Positions 13,301-22,970 of a DNA stretch of 40,000 nucleotides are shown in pieces. Under the pieces are notes generated by a model that ran no database searches, was not told the origin of the DNA, and worked only from the letters and a program-made list of their open reading frames with translations. Numbering within the stretch: the first letter of the stretch is position 1; each line of letters begins with the position of its first letter. The position numbers and the translations under genes were made by a program. The DNA is from Cristatella mucedo (taxonomy: Eukaryota; Bryozoa; Phylactolaemata; Cristatellidae): assembly GCA_009760855.2 (NCBI GenBank), contig WPIO01000019.1:1545001-1585000 (forward strand), in the 5' to 3' direction.

Positions 13301-16300
13301 GGAACTCTATCACTTCCTGGGTATTTTACTTATGCTGGAAAGGAGGGATGCTAATTAATTGGTGAGTAATTGCATGTACACCCAAGCTAGTGTAATCAGA
13401 CAAAGGACGATTCACACGGACCCAGCAAACGACGTGAAGAACCCGTTGGCTTTTAGCTTCTATTTAAATGCCTTCAAGTCATAGGATATTTTGACTTCAG
13501 TTGCGAGTGAGTTCTATGCTTTGGGAGCACGCGAACTAATGGCAAGCTCTCAAATAGTTTTGAGATTATTGGTTTTTTTTAGATTTGCACAGCTAAGTGA
13601 AATGAGTCACACGAATGGGTAGTACGATGCACAGCCTGATCGAGAAGTAGTTTGCCGAGGCAGAGTAAGGGAATGAAGGTCTTTAAAGTGAGTGGCAAAA
13701 CCTTGAAGTTGATTCTCTGCTCGATGGTTTGCCAATGCAGGTCGGTGAGAAATGGTGTGGTGTGGCAATGGCGACGTTCATGGCAGACAAACCCAGATGC
13801 CGAGTTTTTTGCACCAGCTGTAAGCATCTAATTGCATAGGCCGGCCGGGAGACATGTTTCGAGTTACAGAAGTCGAGGTGGGATGCCACAAATGGGTGGG
13901 CCAGCTTTGATTTGTTATTTGCGTCCATAGCAAGCCCAATTTTTTTCACAACATTAGATATCTGAAAGTGGACAAACATGACTGTGGAGCTGTTCTGCAT
14001 GCGTGCTTCGGTGTTGATGTGCATGTGTATTTTGTACACTTCGTTGCGATTTGCTGTTTGTACAAAGTTGCGTTCTGTCACACATTGCATCGGCAGTATC
14101 ATTTCATAACTGGGACACCCAGCAGATGCTCTGTCGGCATGGCAGGCAGCACTATTGTCAACAGCTGCAGTAGCTTGAGGGTTAGCTTTAGGGATGCAGG
14201 GTCTCGGGCTTAACGTGGGGGAGGGATTCATTGTATGTGGATGAGCTGTCAGCATGATTTAGCTTGCCATAAACGCCCTAGATGGATATAGTAATTCTAC
14301 AAAGAAGTGAATTTGTAAAATGCCATCATCGGGAGTGTAATCTACGACCTCTAAATCCTGTGGTGAGTATTATACCAATGAATTCATTCGGCAATATCGA
14401 TGTAAAACTTTTAGGTGCATTAACAGAATAATCCATTTCAGAATATGACTGCATACAGCTAAGCAAAGCATCGCCAGTTTAGTCACACCTCGATAACAGT
14501 GGAAGTTTGATGAGTCATTAAGTGTTCATTAGTATAAATGTAGCTTTACCTAGCTAGACGTATGCATCCAACTTTATGTTGGACTAATGCGGCTGCCTTA
14601 TTGAAATCGTTTCACACGTATGGCCTGCCGGCACCATGAAATCTCTCAACATCTGGACTTGCTAGTCTTAGAGAGAGAGCTGGCCAATTCCAACTCCTTC
14701 CCAGTTATTCACTCCACCGTTAAATTGTCCCACCTGTCCAACCTACCATTTCCTTCCCATACGGCCAACTGCCCTCAATCAGCCAATTGCCCACAGCCTG
14801 CCGATCGATTATCCCCCTACTATGTCAACCCTCTCCATCATTTTAATCATGTCCCAGAGATGGTCACCTCCTGGCCATGCACCCAAATCAGCTGATGGCT
14901 TGGAATGAGTTACAAACAAGGGCAGGTGCATTGCATTTTGGGTGGCTAATGAACTCGTGAATCCAATAGCTGTATCCCTCCTTATGTCACAGTATAACGC
15001 AGTGAAGGGCTCCTTGTGTGCTTCACAGTTTGGCCTATAAATGGGAAGGCCTTAAAGTTTTTATCCCATTTGGGGGGCAGCAGAGGTGTCTTGTGCATCC
15101 ATCCAGTTACATTGCTATTGTTGCATTACTATGGTTGCAGTGAGCTCAGCTGGATTTTGGAGTGAAGCTAAATTCACTCGTTTGTGAATTCGTTCGTTCG
15201 TGCAATTGAGCACGATCATCACACGCCTATGCCAGAAGTCCCTTTTGCCACTACCACTGCTTCAGCTTTCCCACTCTCTGCCTCCTGCTGTTCGTCTACA
15301 GCCAGCCACAGTCGTCCTCCTTCTTCTTCTTCCCCCCTCCCATCTCTGCATCTGCTCACGGAACCCGGCGACAGGGGCAGGGTGAGCGATGCTGTCCTAC
15401 ACGACAGCATCCTAACGATACGGGCAGTCACTGCCCACTCCTGCAGGAGCAGAAGACATTTGTCGGAGGCTACATTGGTGGCAGGGCCACACCTGAGCCG
15501 ACACCGACAGGCATAGATCCGCACTCTTTCTTGCAGAAGATCAGCGGCGGTGCCATTGTACGGCGGGTGCCAGCAGCAGCAGCCGAGCAGCGCTACCCCC
15601 GAGCCTGCGGCCACGGCGGCTGCTGCTGCTGCTGCCGCCGCCTCACCAGGTACTAACATGCTCGCATGTCCGACCCCTCCCCTCGCTCTGCTGTCCGGCC
15701 GCGAGTGCAGGTGTGCGTGTGCCGACCATGCACCCATGCGTGTGTGCGTGCGCCGAGGGAGCATGCACCCTGCGAGCTGCTGCGACTCAGCGTGCTGCAA
15801 CCGTGGCTGCCATTGCTGCAGCTCGGCTCTGGCCATGTCGGATTACCCGTATGCTCCCGGTCACATGCTGCCAGAGCCAGGTTTTGTGGCATGCTGGCGC
15901 CTCCACCCAGATGCACCCGGGGCATCTGCTGCCCTCTCAGGCAGCTGCACTGCGGAGTGGCCTTCACCTCCAGGAGAGCATCGATCGGGAGCGTTGAGTT
16001 GTTGCTTGCTTGCTGCTGGCTGCTCGGAGCTTGTCTGAGACCTAGCAACACTCTCTCTCGTAGTTGACCTGTTGCTACAGGCATGCACTGTTGGCATGCT
16101 CGGTTTTTTGAGGTTGTTATTATAGCATGCGACATTAGGATGCTTCCGTGGTACTCTTTGTACCTCGTTATCGTTTGAGCGTGTACGGGCTTTATTGGGC
16201 ACAATTTGAGAGCAAGCTGGATAGATTTGCCGAGCTGCGTGCTCTTTGCCTCGTGCTCAGGTTACCCGGTCAGGCGCGCCAGCCCCCAGAGTCAGAGATT

Positions 16301-16996
16301 GCATCGAGTTGGCTGCTGCTGCTCTGCCGAGTGTGCTGTATCTGCTAGCTCGATCCTTCCTCACGTGGCTCTCCTTCCTCAAGGTCACCTCTGCCCAGCT
16401 CACCTTGGTCCTGAGCCTCACTGTGCCTATTGTCTGGATGGTGGTAACTGTTCAGTCGGTGTGTTGACTTGTCACGTCACATGCTCGAAGTTGCCTCTTG
16501 TCCGCACGGTGACCGAGGTGCAGGGCCATGCGCTGGCCAGCTGCCCATCGCACGATTCTCATTGAGAGCAGGCTTTTGCAGGCGAAAGAAGAAGTGCGTC
16601 ATCCAGCACCTGAGCGACGCGCAAGTTTGCAGCAGCGCTAATGGCAGCGGTGAAGGCTACTTTGATAACTCCGACAACGACGTAAGCACTGAGGATGCTG
16701 CCGATACCTACCACTCCCAGGCGAGCGCCAACGATCTGGACGATAGCAACGACGACGACCTCGTAATGGACCACGACGACGATGATGATGTGCACGATGT
16801 CGATGACGACAGCCACGAGAACCGGGGCGATGCAGACGGCCGGCTTGCTACGCACATGCATAAGCTTAGCACCCAGAGGGGTCGTGCACTAGTTCCAGCC
16901 TTCGCTGCTGGCTCGGCTGCTGCAGCAAACATTGACAGGACAAACAAGGACACGTCTGCTGGTGCAATTATGCAGGAACAAGGCCAGGAGCTGTGA
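4150..16996 (+). CDS. TCF/LEF: TCF/LEF (pangolin-type) HMG-box transcription factor, 5'-partial, 7 exons
   Basis: Sequence-specific DNA-binding factor that recruits beta-catenin or Groucho to Wnt target genes in the nucleus. Exons: 4150-4288, 5184-5259, 5439-5690, 8998-9292, 12198-12459, 12628-12700, 16582-16996. Every junction is GT-AG, phases agree throughout, and the sum is 1512 nt (503 residues plus stop). Order in the partial protein: proline-rich middle region (1-155), Ser/Gly linker (156-212), HMG box (about 213-290, with [30 protein letters not shown] and [11 protein letters not shown]), a KKKKK nuclear signal (295-299), a C-clamp (342-371) and an Asp-rich tail. The N-terminal beta-catenin-binding segment is missing and should lie 5' of position 4150, possibly outside the window. 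HMG box plus C-clamp make the family certain; which vertebrate paralogue it matches cannot be said, since most invertebrates have one TCF. No AATAAA was seen in the first 1.5 kb after the stop. Confidence 0.95.
4296..4362 (+). repeat. (GA)n microsatellite
   Basis: Interrupted GA array with two CA interruptions, beginning eight bases after the exon a donor. Confidence 0.95.
4797..4982. mobile_element. SPIN-like (hAT superfamily) non-autonomous DNA transposon
   Basis: A 186 bp element in TCF/LEF intron a. The 15 bp terminal inverted repeats are cagtggttctcaacc and its mirror. It is flanked by 8 bp target duplications, ctttaaag (4789-4796) and ctttaatg (4983-4990), with one mismatch, as for hAT elements. 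The interior blocks ccccaaccataaaattatt, gtcttaggcgacccctgtga and ggggtcgcgacccacaggtt match my memory of SPIN (Space Invaders; rodent URR1) consensus ends. It has no coding capacity and needs a hAT transposase in trans. Confidence 0.88.
5184..5259 (+). CDS. TCF/LEF: TCF/LEF exon b
   Basis: Acceptor ttgacttattcag, donor ATG|gtaagc. Entered in phase 1 (G + GT makes Gly) and left in phase 2 (TG + G makes Trp), so it bridges exons a and c exactly; without it their phases clash. It encodes [21 protein letters not shown], a Pro/Tyr/Ser-rich stretch like the YPLSPG region of TCF/LEF. The short length means support comes from phase and composition rather than strong homology. Confidence 0.8.
5439..5690 (+). 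CDS. TCF/LEF: TCF/LEF exon c: Ala/Pro/His-rich middle region
   Basis: Acceptor ccgttttcag, donor TTCTC|gtaagc. Enters in phase 2 and leaves in phase 2. It encodes [20 protein letters not shown], a Pro/His-rich stretch, KQDSPLQ, and an alanine run ending in RFS. GGFxxxxPYxxxM and the terminal RFS match the region just before the HMG-box exons of vertebrate TCF7L2/LEF1. This part carries Groucho-interaction and regulatory functions in the family. The alanine run is a coding trinucleotide repeat and may vary in length. Confidence 0.88.
5754..5775 (+). repeat. Poly-G run (22 G)
   Basis: Uninterrupted G homopolymer in the TCF intron, about 64 bp after the exon c donor, followed by GA repeats. Confidence 0.95.
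8683..8815 (+). repeat. Pyrimidine-rich (CT) tract
   Basis: Irregular C/T-rich stretch of about 130 bp about 180 bp upstream of the HMG-box exon d acceptor. It could act as an extended polypyrimidine region, though the acceptor has its own. Confidence 0.8.
8998..9292 (+). CDS. TCF/LEF: TCF/LEF exon d: Ser/Gly linker and first half of HMG box
   Basis: Acceptor ctttcgtgtttag; donor GGCAGGAAG|gtgatt. The first base completes the Ser codon left open by exon c. A Ser/Gly-rich linker is followed by [37 protein letters not shown] and INQILGRK. This is the N-terminal part of the HMG box, helices 1 and 2, which contact the minor groove. The split between GRK and WH matches the conserved intron position in TCF genes. 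Family residues are almost unchanged; substitutions such as LF for LY and SS for AN/AK are conservative. Confidence 0.96.
9775..9950 (+). repeat. tRNA-derived SINE copy, diverged head
   Basis: The tail is clear (cagtggcgatagccgttaag, ctcttctgccgctatac, ctgttaaatcagcta). The head is diverged or replaced, although a gtgtcttgggttcc B-box trace remains. It lies in the TCF intron between the HMG-box exons. Confidence 0.65.
11189..11356 (-). repeat. tRNA-derived SINE copy
   Basis: Reverse-strand copy of the same family, with the best-preserved B box (catgggttctaatcctgcgg on the - strand) and the head gtgagccgtgatggcgcact. Inside a TCF/LEF intron, antisense to the gene. Confidence 0.75.
11901..11973 (+). 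repeat. SINE 3' fragment
   Basis: Only the tail module is present: ttgatagctgccaaggctct, ctgctgctatg and gctgttgattcagcc. It lies 225 bp before the second HMG-box exon. Confidence 0.5.
12198..12459 (+). CDS. TCF/LEF: TCF/LEF exon e: second half of HMG box, NLS, linker
   Basis: Acceptor tttgctcgtcgcag; donor AAGG|gtgagc. It begins in phase 0 with [20 protein letters not shown], then the [11 protein letters not shown] signature ending the HMG box and MHSKKKKKQ, the basic tail that works as nuclear signal and DNA-bending arm. After it comes a Gly/Ala/Ser-rich linker of about 40 residues. Leaves after one base, completed by exon f to Glu. Confidence 0.96.
12628..12700 (+). CDS. TCF/LEF: TCF/LEF exon f: first half of C-clamp
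   Basis: Acceptor cttctatccgcag, donor TGCCG|gtacgc. It encodes [15 protein letters not shown] then KQSHWCKPC plus two bases of an Arg codon. This is the C-clamp, the second DNA-binding domain that reads helper sites (GC-rich, RCCG-type) in E-tail TCFs. Cysteines at about 343, 349, 362 and 365 are all present. A 168 bp intron separates it from exon e. Its phase 2 end is important for the alternative-exon question at 15537-15649. Confidence 0.95.
12729..12752 (+). repeat. 12 bp tandem duplication
   Basis: Two perfect copies of cttcgcggcatg just after the exon f donor. Confidence 0.9.
13430..14130 (-). mobile_element. Decayed CR1/L2-clade LINE fragment, antisense in a TCF intron
   Basis: On the - strand: [45 protein letters not shown], and near 13450-13550 a block like [20 protein letters not shown]. 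These are the C-terminal RT/thumb blocks of the same broad LINE group as at 21150-22970, in the same order, with frame breaks. It lies in the 3.9 kb last TCF intron, opposite to the gene. Confidence 0.75.
15537..15649 (+). CDS. Candidate alternative TCF/LEF exon (Gln/Ala-rich)
   Basis: A well-formed exon inside the 3.9 kb last intron: acceptor cactctttcttgcag, donor CACCAG|gtacta, 113 nt. If joined to exon f (phase 2) it reads [18 protein letters not shown] followed by a Pro/Ala segment with nine alanines, with no stop. It leaves in phase 1, which does not match the terminal exon at 16582 in its C-clamp frame, so it would belong to a transcript with a different C-terminus. Open in the predicted frame and coding-like, but low-complexity sequence can mimic this, and no homologue is recognised. 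Confidence 0.45.
15713..15997 (+). other. Coding-like block with apparent frame jumps (possible alternative TCF 3' end)
   Basis: GC-rich stretch in the last TCF intron. Frame 2 reads an Ala-rich segment ([16 protein letters not shown]). Frame 1 then reads [16 protein letters not shown]. Frame 2 again reads [16 protein letters not shown] to a stop at 15995-15997. The Pro/His/Tyr composition resembles TCF tails, but no splice sites allow these jumps (the only gap would be a 30 bp intron). It may be alternative terminal exons, a decayed exon, or assembly indels. No function is assigned. Confidence 0.25.
16582..16996 (+). CDS. TCF/LEF: TCF/LEF terminal exon: basic end of C-clamp and acidic C-terminal tail
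   Basis: Acceptor gcaggcttttgcag. The first base completes Arg, giving C-R-R-K-K-K-C and so the end of the C-clamp, followed by VIQHLSDAQ. The remaining 120 or so residues are unlike vertebrate tails. A region of about 60 residues is rich in Asp/Asn/Ser, with a run of five Asp, then a Ser/Thr/Ala tail ending MQEQGQEL at a TGA. The acidic block could act as an activation surface, but that is inference. The reading frame stays open for 138 codons, which supports it as coding. Confidence 0.93.
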
Positions 16997-19900
16997 AGCC
17001 CCGAGCTGTTTCTTTGATTGACATAAGCCGTGGGTGGCTGTCACGGTAGTATTAGCAGCTCTCGGCTGGGACGTGGAGTATTAGCAGCTCTCGGCTGGGA
17101 CGTGGAGTTCACACAGCAGCCGTGGCATCTTTGCTGTTGCTGACTGAGCTCACCTTTTTTATTCTAAGTGTTAGCACGCTGTGCTGCACCAGTTGGATTT
17201 CTGTAAGGTACGCCCCCATGGATCATGAGCAGACGAACAGTCCTGCCTTGTCGACGTCACAGCTCGTTTCGTCTTCCAGTTTCCGAAAAAGAACTAGTCA
17301 TCCCCGTGCAGCAACCTGTTGCCTGTGCTGTCTGGGTGCTGCTGATCTGGGCTGCTTGTCTGCATGCCTAAAAGGCTTAGCTGCCTTGATGGGTCTTGAG
17401 CTGACGAACACGGTGACCTTGCCCTTTGATGGGATGAGTACTTGGCTGGCAGGTGACCGAACGTGCTGCGGTTTAGGATTCTTATTCAAGTGCTGGGAAT
17501 TCGCTGATGTTCCCCCCTACTGTACCGATACTGCATCACTTGCTGCAGCAAGCAAACCTGGCAATATGGTTATTTGCGTGAAGCACATCATTAACTCAGT
17601 GCAGCTTGTGCTGGCGCTCGACTCACATTGAGTACACACACTATTTTGTTACCTGTATAGCGTTTGTACTGTAGGTGTTTACCTACACATTCTCTTTGAA
17701 GTGGGAAGCTGCAGGGTTTGTACTGAATCGCTGTACTGGTGCTGCTTGTCGGCCACACGGAAAAAGCATGGTGCTGTACTGCTGTACACTGCCGTCATGT
17801 TTGTGGCCTTTGCCTGTCAGCTCTGCCTGCGTGACTGGTTGGTCCATGCAGGATAAATAGCGATGTTATGCAATAGACATTGTTGCTGATTGAGATACCG
17901 TTGCACACGTATACGTGTCAAGCTTGTTCTTCTCTACAGCCTGAGCACATCGTTGGCAGTGCAGCAGCTGCTTTCTGTTACTAGCCACAAGCATCGTAGC
18001 TTAAGCGTCAGCCAGCTCAGAAGACCTGTTGAAGATGGTCAATGCTCGGCTGGGTTATGATGGTTCATTGCCCACCATGAAATTGCTATCCTTCATTTCT
18101 AGTAGGGATTCTCTTACGGATTTCCACTAGCTTACAGTATTTCCCATAGAAGTGATCAGTGGTAATTTCGTGAAATGCCAATCGAAAAAGGATGTCCTCG
18201 TTGTGTGGCATTTTATGAATACATGCTATAATTTTAAAATGCTGTTTTGGAGGTCAACTTACCGCTGGTATGCTACTAGTTCTGAAGTGGCCATTGAGCT
18301 GGATTGGATTTGCTGCCAAAACGGATACCCAGCTTGTTACAGTCAACTGCTACCGTAACCTGTGTCGGTAAGCCATATATCTTACTTCTTTGCAAACCAA
18401 ACGCGTCGAGCTGTTGTGAAATCTTGCAGTAGTCGAGTTTTTCGACTCGAGGGTTCGTTTAAAAATGGCAATTTAACAAAAATAATGCACACATGCCTAG
18501 CAGAGGAGCCTACTGCCGAATGGGACTCGGTTCGCATCTGCACCTGATAAGAGAAGTAAGATAAGTCTACGCGAAAGGAAGTTTCTAGGGTCAACCTACT
18601 TACCGCTACGTCGTGAGCTCGTGGCGTGAATTGGAAAGAGATACACACGAACTGGGGAGTTTTACTGAACTTTATTCGAAAGCGCATAAAGGCTCTGAAA
18701 ATCTCATTAAGTTTTACCTTCGCGCTACAGGCTCAACGAAACAAGCACTCTTGCGGGGGGGGGGGGGAAGGCTAGCTACGTGTCTATAGAGGAGAACGAC
18801 CTAAATAGACGAGACGAGAGTACCCGACCAACCGGTACCTAAACCCCGACAGGAGAACCTTTCAGATTCCGCCTCCACCTTCACACAGGCAGGAATACTA
18901 GGGGCCGTTTCGCCCACAAAAAATACCTTTATACTGCACCGGACTGCTACCAGTTCGCAGCGGTAAATCCCCACGCCAGAAAACAAAGCACACGTACATG
19001 CAAACACTAAAATGCGAGCCACAGGCGCTATACAACCGTATTCGGTGGCGTCCACCGATTTCTCCTGGCGCTGACTCGGTCCGTCTCTGCGACTGACAGC
19101 CAGCCAGCCCGCCTCCCTCCATCGCTCCTAGAGAAAACAACCAGTCCCACCACTCGGTCGGCTGAAGCTGGCCTCGATGACCTGCAGTGCTGTACTCTTA
19201 AAAAGTTAGCTTGGACAGTTATTACAGGAGCCGCCCGACTCGCTCGTTAAGCCCTTCCTGCCTCACCACACTGCTGCACGTCTTGTTCACTGCTCGAGGA
19301 CAGAACTGTTTTTCAGTGGAGCTGTTCTTGTGCGCCCTAAAATTGAGCCAGGCCTAGTGCTGGGCTACAAATATGCTCACAAGCGATAATAATTGCTACT
19401 GCAATGCGAGCTTCGGATCGAGGCTCAGTGGATCTAGCATCTGTGCACTACCCGAGGTGCTCTTTGGGTTAACCTTTTAGCGCTAGCAGCCAGCTAATGG
19501 CCGATGATGGCGCAGCTATAAATGTTGCCTAAAGGGAAAGAAGTGCAGAAACCCATGATAATTTATTGGCCGGTAATTGGCCCTAAATGGGAAGGCAAAA
19601 CTGGTGGAACCGTCCATTGCACTGCAGCGTTGATAGCTGCCTGGCCTCTGACGATGCTGCTAACTACTCACTTGGCAATGGCGGCTCTTGCTTGTTCCAC
19701 CAGGAACCGCATATTACCAGGATGATCTTTCTTAGGCAGGTCAAGATCTGCTTGCCAAACCTACATTGATGAAGGCTTGTCTTCTCTTACTAGAGCTGAC
19801 ACGTCTGTTGTAACTCCCTGCTCCACAGCTTTTTTCATGCTGTCAGTTCTGCAAGGCATGATGCCTTGGCAGCTATCGATCAATGGGACAATCTTATTAG

Positions 19901-21149
19901 CTATTGAGAGAGGCCTGCTATTGCATTACTGCTGAAAACGTAAGCCATCTGTAAAGCTTGGCTCATCGTGGATCGTATCTGCATTCAGTTGTCACCTGGG
20001 TAAATTGTCGTTGACCAAAAAGGAAAGACCAGTTGGTTTGTTCCAAGTGTTGACTGGATATGGATAACTGAACTGTAGTTAAACGTTATGTGGCATGCGT
20101 ACGAGAATGAACTATAGATAGCTTTCAGGTCTATGCAGTTAGCTGAATGGTGCTATGCCACAGCGGCTGGGAAATTTAAGGTCCTTGACCCTTGAGCAGC
20201 ATTGAGCTGCAGAATCGTCGGCAGAGCTGCACTTCATGCTCTTCCTGCCGGATTGCCAAGTGACCAGTCTCGAGAAGCAGGCCGCATAGATTCGTAACCG
20301 TGCTCTGCACGGGCTTACCTGTAATTAACCCGAGTAAGAACAACCTTTCACTTCCGGTTCACTGACTTCGCACGAGAAGCAAACTTTCAACTTCCACATA
20401 TTTCGAACCTGATAAACTCAACCTTGATGTCTTGGTGCAGATGAGTTGGTTACAAGTCGATGCTGAGCATCGTACCACCCAAATTTCTTAATCTAATCGT
20501 TTAGCTACAAGTCATGTTCAAATCCTTTGGAGACAGCACATTTAGCTAGTACACACCCAAGGCTTGGAGCTCACTTCCAACTGTCATCACTGTAGTTGGA
20601 TTCGCACAGCAGAGAACCAGCCGATTCCCAACACCAACAGTTTATTACGACACACGGAGCCGAAGGGCGTACGGCTCCCTTCGGCCTCTTCTCCCACTCG
20701 ACTCCCCTTTGCCAGGTTGGCGTTCCCTCCTTGCCCATCACAGCATGTCGGTGGTCCAGCATCCGTTGTGTGCTTATGCATGCTGCCGCTAAGCATAGTT
20801 GCATGCTAACCCTGTGCATGTCACCTCTAACCATGTTCCGCTTGTTGTCATTGAGCATGTTTCCATTAACCATTTGGTCATGCTTCCTTTGCAACACATG
20901 TAAAGTGCGTAGAAAGAGATTGAGTTCTCTGAGGACGCTATAACACAAGTTCGGTCAAGAGAGAAGCTATACGTTGTCGACGCCGATACTTTCTTACCCT
21001 CAGGATGGCGAAAATCTGGATTCGGTGCTGCAAAGTGCAGCAGCTCAAGTACATGACAGCTCGTCTCATTGCTCAGTCCGTTGACTGTTCTTGTTCAGCT
21101 GTGTGTGCAGAGCAACTCCGAGTTTTTCCAGCAACGCCACTTAAAAAAA
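16997..21149. other. Intergenic region after TCF/LEF
   Basis: Probably starts with the TCF 3' UTR. It holds a perfect 29 bp tandem duplication (17048-17105), a poly-G run (18755-18767) and a GC-richer block at 18800-19140 open on the - strand without recognisable homology. I found no gene I can name. Confidence 0.5.
17048..17105 (+). repeat. 29 bp tandem duplication in the TCF 3' UTR region
   Basis: Two perfect adjacent copies of a 29 bp unit that begins agtattagcagctctcgg, about 50 bp after the TCF stop codon. The identity implies a recent event or an assembly artefact. Confidence 0.92.
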
Positions 21150-22970
21150 CATTGATCCTGAGAAATATTTGAAATCTGTCTGCAAAATGCTGGTCTTCTT
21201 GATCGGCACCTAAAATCAGCCGACAGCCTCGATACCTTCACTAATGAAGTGAAGTCATAACTTGTGCCCTCGACGAGCATGTTCCCCTACGCATCGCATA
21301 TGTACAGAGTCGATGAGATTCCTTTAAACCCAAAAAAAAACGTGAAGGCGTACTAGCAAGCTTGAATGCCGTTTCAAGAAGTCTGGCTCTGATGACGATC
21401 TAGCAAATTTCAAAGACTTTTCGTGTCTACATCCGGAAGCTTAGAAAATTCAGGGCTTCCTTTGTCGCTCAAAATCTCAAGTTGTCTTTCAGTCAGACAT
21501 GAAACAAATTTATAAGGCGGCGTACAATTTGCATGCCAACTCGATGAGTTCTCACTCCCTGGGTACACACGGCTAGGCCGACAAGTTTTCTTTGTTGAAC
21601 AAATTGTACATATTTGTGTCTCCATAAGTTGCAACTTGTGACCTTCCCAGAGATGTTCTAAGGTTTCTGCATTCGAAGTGTCTAACTTTATAAAAACCAA
21701 GTAAAAAGAGCTCGTCTTTCGAAGACCCTATACCATCCTCTCTGTGGTCTTCACTGGCACACAAACCTAGTCCAGCCATTACTCAGATTTTTAATGCTTC
21801 TCTGAGTAACGGGGTTGTTCCGAAGTCATTCAAATCGGCAATCATTCGACCAATACTCAATAAACCCCGGACTGAAATCTGAGTTCGTAGCAAACTATCG
21901 CCAGTTTCCCTTCTCTATTCTTCGTCAAATATTCTTAAAAATATTGTCGCTAAACAGCATTGAAAAGAATGATTCTGAAAAATTTACCCCTGCTACACCT
22001 GTCAGCTTCGTTCGACACTTGATCACGATATATCACTTGAGCGATTGAGAACAACGATCGGTCTGGCAGACGAAACACTGGCACGTTTCAAATCGTATTC
22101 AATCCTTGACATGTGGTGGTCAAGTTTCATCCACCACACCAGTGGAGTCACCAAAGAGTCACACTAGGCCGTTTTGGGAACTTGGCAGTTTTCCTTTTAT
22201 GCTGAACTTGAGGAAAAACTTGATTCGGGTCATGAAATCGGCTATTATTTTAATACTGACGATGCTCAGCTGTATTTGTCGTTTAGTCCTTGGAATCAGA
22301 TGTGGAGACTTGATAAACTTAACGCTTGTCTTAGATACATTCGATCCTGGATGTCGGCCAATTTCCTTAATACTAAACAACGATTAAGCCAAACTGCTAC
22401 TTATAGGACACGCCGGGCGTGTGGCTGAATTAGAACACTCTTTTTGTAGGTGATGCAGCTGTGCGACCGTCACAATGTGCTCGGAATTTAGCGGCCATCT
22501 TTAACAACTGCCTAGATCATAAAATTTCATTAAGAAGGCAATCTCCAGCCAGCCGTCGCATCCCTAACCAAGATTACGGACTCTCGCTATGGTGGCTTGA
22601 AAAAATTAACTAGCTTCCTGGTTCTGTCTAGGCTGGATTATTGCAATTCCATTTTTGACGGGCTACCAAAAAAGCTATTATACCACTGCATCTGGTGATG
22701 GATATGGCTACAAAGCTAGTTAAAAAACCACAAGAGGTTCAACCGTGTCTCCTTAGCAAGGAGCTACGTTGGCTTCCGGTTGATCAAGGGTGCAGGGTGG
22801 TTCTTACGATGACGAACAAGGTCGGCCGCCGATTGGCTCCTTCATACCTAGCTGAACTGAAGCACCCAGTTTCAGCCTTCTTTCTCGTGCCTGCCCTCAG
22901 GTCCATTACTACTGACAGTAATTTAGCTAATCTATTAATATCCTTAATGACAAGGTTGGTTGCAGACGCT
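21150..22970 (+). mobile_element. Decayed CR1/L2-clade LINE, reverse transcriptase region
   Basis: Broken-frame protein traces in the order expected of a non-LTR retrotransposon. First come an endonuclease/RT linker (RFKKSGSDDDLANFKDFS; KVSAFEVSNFIKT; SSSFEDPIPSSL) and RT blocks (ITQIFNASLSNGVVPKSFKS; SFDTFDHDISLERLR). Then comes the catalytic-box region, decayed to YFNTDDAQLYLSFSP where YADDTQLYLS is usual. Last are RLDYCNSIFDGLPKKLL and WLPVDQGC with LAPSYLAEL. Many stops and frameshifts make it dead. It lies between the two genes. 5' and 3' limits are approximate and no target duplication was found. Confidence 0.85.

Noticed and set aside
15219-16204. Long open frames on the - strand opposite the TCF Ala-rich region
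   Set aside because: GC-rich repeat DNA is open in most frames; the + strand reading is supported by splice sites and phase.
16559-16861. 100-residue - strand frame rich in Val/Ile
   Set aside because: It is the mirror of the TCF Asp-rich tail codons (GAC/GAT read as GTC/ATC).
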